From Nymphaea colorata (taxonomy: Eukaryota; Streptophyta; Magnoliopsida; Nymphaeales; Nymphaeaceae): DNA of 64,000 nt. Below, in pieces: positions 59,586-64,000 of this stretch. The stretch is from assembly GCF_008831285.2 (NCBI RefSeq), contig NC_045140.1, positions 24,136,131-24,200,130 of the forward strand, in the 5' to 3' direction. Each line of letters starts with the position of its first letter. The stretch's first letter is position 1. The position numbers and the translations under genes were made by a program. The notes below the pieces were generated by a model. The model was not told where the DNA came from. It searched no databases and saw only the letters and a program-made list of their open reading frames with translations.

Positions 59586-62539
59586 GGAGAAGGGCGAGGG
59601 CCTTAGGTAAACCAAGGGAGCCGTTTGGTTAGCCAGCTGTTCCCTGGTGGACGAACCTAACAAACCATGGTTAAATATCGTAACCGCAGTTCCTCCTCCG
59701 CCTTTTCAGCTTTTCGAATTTCGAAAATTTTGAACGTTGGAGAGGAAAAATTTTATTCAGACAATACCTAAATTACCCTTACCCTGTTAAGGATTTGGAC
59801 ACGCATCGGCTCTGATCCGACTGATAGATGGTTCTGGTCCGCGTCTGTTAGAAAATTTTGGAGCGGATAACTCGGGCCTGATCTGAACTCGGAGTTGATG
59901 CGGTTTTATTGTCTTTACCTTTGGATCGGACCCACCCCAGCAAATGGGAATGGGAACAGCTGTAGGTGTGGATCCGCTTCAACTCCACATCACATGCATC
60001 TGTTCTTACTGAAGTAAGCATTCGAGTTATTATAAACCTATTTGTCATACCAATGTTTCCCCATTTTAAAATTTGGATTCGGTTGCTGAATAAATATAAA
60101 TGAACTTAGTATGATCGTAAATGAAAGGCAACATTGCCACAAACTTATATGAATGTGATATAGAACCTTTGTTACTATATCTGTGACTTGAATCAGGGGA
60201 CGAGCAAGGTCGATCGTGGTTTATCGTCAAACTTGTTAAAAATTTAAATTTCTTATTTTATGATCATCAAAACCAGATCCTCGGTGATCTGAGATCTTCA
60301 TGAATTTAAGAGTGGATCCCTTTTCTTACCTCAATCTGACGTTAAATCTATTGTTTTTAACATGCAGTATGATTTAATCGTTCATATTTAAGCATTTCTT
60401 ATTTTTTTGTACGGGTAAAACTCGATGAGTAGATCCACCAGCAGCATGCCTTGCTTCATAATGTTTGTGTCGGTTCGTCCTATATGTGATGTGACTGCAG
60501 CTTTGGATGATCTGAAGATCAGTTCTTAGACCAAATTTTTACTAAAACATATTTTCAGGACGTCATTCTGTAAACATTAATTTAACATAAAAAAAAAGTC
60601 CTAATTTAAGTTATTTTTACCAAAAAAAAAAGAGATTTTTTCTACTAGTAAAATTGCAATGTTATGAGAGTTATTTATTTATTTATGTTATTATAAAAAT
60701 GCTATTCGATAAAAAAAAAAGATTAACTTAACAAATGTTTCTCATTAATGCATTATTCATATCATATCAGTATGGTTGGATTGTTTAGATAAGAGCTTAA
60801 ACAGTAGGATCTGGTTTGTACCCATGATACGTTATTTTGGGATCTAACAATGTATATATAAGAGGATTGAATGGTGTCTTTGGCCATTCAAAGCCACTCA
60901 CCTTTTTCATGAGAGGTTATTTGATTCATCGTGACTGAGGGTTAAGATAAAACAAGAAAAAAAAAAAGTGATAGACATTTTCGTCACTTAATATTAATTT
61001 ATATATATATATTTCTCAAATATTAATCATGATAGATTAGATGGCCCTGATTAGTGAGCCGGTAACTCCAATGACAAACAACAAAAGAAAAAAACAAGGA
61101 AAAAAATTGCGATAGGTATTTTAATTCACTAGTATTATTTCACTTTTTTTTTTTCTCAATCATCCCTAGATGACTGAGATTAATTTACTTGTGCAAATCT
61201 ATATGCTTGAAATGTTAACAATTATAGAATTGAAAAAAACGTGGCAAGTGGTTGGGATTCACCGAAACGATCTATTATTGCCCTGGGAAATGTTGATATG
61301 CAATTTATATTACAAATTAATCGTTTCAACTATTGAATTGACGTCCAGATCTAATTTTAATAAAGAGTAGATCTTGAAGGGCCCATGCACATGGCCGGGC
61401 TTCAATAATTTAGAGAGAGAGAGAGAGAGAATCTTTTCATTATTATTCAATTTACATTTAAAAAATAAGGCACTTCAGGCAAATCCTTATCCTAATCACG
61501 AGAAGGGGAGAGAGAAAGAGAAATATATATTGAAATTTACATAAACAGAAACAGGAAACCAAGAGATAAAGAATTCTAGCAATCCAATATATATGGTCTT
61601 CTCAAAAGGATTTCACTTTAATTTCTTTCACAAATTCATCCACCTAACTGTGGTTAGGTTGTCCACAACAATAAGTTTGAAAAGAAAATTACTAATTCCA
61701 ATTTGAGATTTATGAGTCAAAACCTTTGTTGTTTTTTGCTACCATTGTAAAATTAAAATTTTATAAGAGAGATTGAGGCATGAAGATGTAATTATGAGGG
61801 CCAAAGGCGACCCCTCATTTTGTTCATGTTTTATGGGTCTAGGGCTGCGTTGATACCCACATTCAACTTAATCTCATGGTCTACCTCTATAAGGCATAGG
61901 AGTAGTGTCCATGAAAATGAAACTGAGAATGAAATAACATATGAAATGATCTACCTCAATTTCTTTTTTTTTTTTTTTGCATAGATTAAATAAAAAAATA
62001 AGATAAATTCTTCTTTGCTTCAAAATGTTTTCATTAATTCAATGGAAAGTTTATGACACAACTCAGCTGAATCGGCGAATCAACTCGCTTGATTGGCTCG
62101 ACTTGAACAAGGCATGTTCATTTTCGTGAAGCGTCTCCGGGTCTCTTTGAGATTCAGTTGAATGTTTTCCTCCCTTGTGAAAGTGTGCTTATGAACTGTG
62201 TATTTTATGAACTTTTGTGGCCTTTTCAAAGTTCTCGAAACCCAGGCACTTCCTTTTAAATACAATAGAAGTGGCAGTATTTTTAAATTTCTCATCATAT
62301 GTGTGCGTGCTGGTCCCATGAGTCTGTCTATCGGTGCGCACACGATACTTTGCTGCCGGTTTCCATTAACCCGACTTTCCAGCCAAAGTGTTATAGCATG
62401 GGAAGAATTGTTCCCACTCCATATCAAAAGGGCTGTTTTCCTAATTTATGAGGATTAAATTTTTCAGGGTTTTCTTTTTTAATTAGTAGAGGTGTTTTAG
62501 TCATTTTAAATTCATGAAACATGATTCCTTGTTAAAAAT

Positions 62540-62890
62540 AAGTCTGGCATCCGGCCCGCCCGACCCAACCCGATAAGGAGTAAGAGCCCTTGAAACTTAG
62601 GCCTGCACCTAACACCACACATAAAACCCGAGGCCAAACTTGGGCGGGTTTGGATTGATTAAATTTAAAAACATGTATTTTTAATATAAAATAATATACA
62701 AATATAATTAATCATAATAAAATATTATATAAAAAATAATAAAATATGTATTTAAATTTATCAAAACGCACCTGGCTTAGTCAACCCCCTCCTCCCCGAG
62801 CCAGTCAGATTCTTTTTTTTCGATGCTGAGCCCGAGACCGGGTTGGGTCGGATACCGGTATCCGACCCAATGCCCAACCAGGCCTAACAT
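62540..62890. repeat. Decayed repeat with CCCGACCC / GGGTCGG arms
   Basis: The left part has CCGGCCCGCCCGACCCAACCC and the right part GGGTTGGGTCGGATACCGG; TAGGCCTG (62598-62605) and CAGGCCTA (62879-62886) are inverted around an AT-rich centre. No matching target-site duplication was found, so the family is left open. Confidence 0.45.
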
Positions 62891-62989
62891 ATAACTTACT
62901 CCATAATTATTTGCCCATATACATTTTTTTTTTCCATTACCTAACTAAGTTTCAATCCATTAGCTAAGGCAAAAAAAAAAAAAAATAAC

Positions 62990-63140
62990 AATAACGGTTG
63001 CGTTTTGGATGATAATTCAAAAAAATGGTTTCCCTGATAGCCTACTTTTACGAAAACCAATTTTTGTATTTAATGAGTGTTGAGACCTGGTTTTTGTTTG
63101 GATGACAAGAAAATGAGTTTTACATGATGTTTTTGAAAAT
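62990..63140. repeat. MITE-like repeat, CATCCAAACGC family (copy 3)
   Basis: It opens GGTTGCGTTTTGGATGAT and contains GACCTGGTTTTTGTTTGGATGAC, the inverse of phrases in the 9.2-kb and 33.4-kb copies. Confidence 0.4.
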
Positions 63141-64000
63141 GAGAAGAGACATTCATTAACATTATCTACAGGAAAATTAATAGTGTTGCTGTTATTGTTG
63201 TTTAAAAAGAAAAGAAATGAAAATGAGTTGAAAAAAAACCCACTATACGCTGCATCTAGATATGCACTAATTCATCCATCAAATAAATTTTTGTAAGCTC
63301 TATGAAACAAGATTTCTCATTGAAGAAACAACGTGCCAAATAGTATTTCCATTGGGCACTCAACAAAGATGATAAACCTGTGGGTTTTAATCCATGAATA
63401 ATTTATTTGCCTACGCTACTTGAATTTCAATAGAAGTTACAGATGTGTACCGCATTCAAAAAAGAAAAAAAAAAGAAAAAACGATCTGAACAACAATTGA
63501 ATTTCAATAGAAGTTGATCATACAAAAACCATATGAAGCATTCAATGGTTAAAACGAAAGAATCGTGCAATGTGAATTCATTTGATAATCATGACACGAT
63601 CGCATTATATACAACCAAGGTTGTTAAAGTATTTATAATAATAACCAAAGCAAAATGAATAATGTCTCTTTAAAAACATAAGCGATAAAATGTATAAAAA
63701 AATAAAATCTTACACTATTTTAAACAATAAATAAAAGCTGGCACGTGATGGCTGTCAATCATCCGCCAAGATTGAATCGGTTTTCCGCCGATTCGAATTA
63801 ATTTAAGCCAATTCTGACGGCATTTGTCTAAGCATGGAAGATCTGACGTGATATTCTACGACCACTCGCGAAAGTGAAGAGGCTTTAGATGATAAGACGG
63901 CGATTTGGCACAAAGGAACATATTATACGAGATATGGAAGCATTTCATCCTTGTTATATATCTAATCTAGCTTTACACGCGGCTCTTATTCTTATAAATT

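Larger units (their letters stand above)
59634..64000. other. AT-rich spacer, no gene recognised
   Basis: The 4.4-kb region has long A/T tracts, a GA run at 61413-61430 and short TATA repeats near 61000. A GC-rich phrase at 59800-59945 (TCTGATCCGACTG, TCGGACCCACCCC) looks like a decayed repeat. Two MITE-like repeats lie at 62540-62890 and 62990-63140. No open frame has a known domain. Confidence 0.6.

Overview
The window is nuclear DNA from a flowering plant. The genes are split by GT-AG introns and encode plant-type proteins (an ITPK2/3-type inositol phosphate kinase, a PKP4-type pyruvate kinase, a WWE-PARP-RST protein of the RCD1/SRO family, an amino acid permease, xylulose kinase 2 and a plant alpha-tubulin). 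The spaces between genes are AT-rich and hold microsatellites, MITEs, LINE tails and LTR-element fossils. The sequence does not show which angiosperm clade it comes from.

Layout. 0.6-7.4 kb (minus): ITPK copy 1, ten exons. 11.3-23.6 kb (minus): ITPK copy 2, a head-to-tail tandem duplicate with the same ten-exon structure. Its intron 9 carries a 5-kb solo LTR with 5-bp target-site duplications, itself interrupted by two related GTGCGG-rich MITEs that each have their own 8-bp duplication. 23.6-27.1 kb: spacer with a small MITE and a possible copia fossil. 27.1-32.4 kb (plus): PKP4-like plastidial pyruvate kinase with a 3 x 57-bp in-frame repeat in exon 1. 36.0-38.0 kb (minus): RCD1/SRO1-like protein. 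38.9-39.7 kb: a hAT-like MITE and a 90-bp tandem duplication. 39.8-43.5 kb (minus): amino acid permease. 46.3-51.3 kb (plus): xylulose kinase 2, divergent from the permease. 51.8-55.5 kb: a GA-bridged tandem triplication and three related LINE 3' tails. 56.9-59.4 kb (minus): alpha-tubulin with a 221-bp tandem duplication in intron 1. 59.6-64 kb: AT-rich spacer with MITE-like repeats.

All seven genes reconstruct as uninterrupted reading frames once introns are removed, and every splice phase closes. I find no pathway linking them: inositol phosphate metabolism, plastid glycolysis, stress signalling, amino acid transport, xylulose salvage and the cytoskeleton simply lie side by side. I see no new gene system. 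The best-supported unusual structures are the nested insertions in the second ITPK gene, the MITE family whose two members both show perfect duplications, the repeat expansion in PKP4 with altered catalytic positions, and the GA-linked triplication after XK2.
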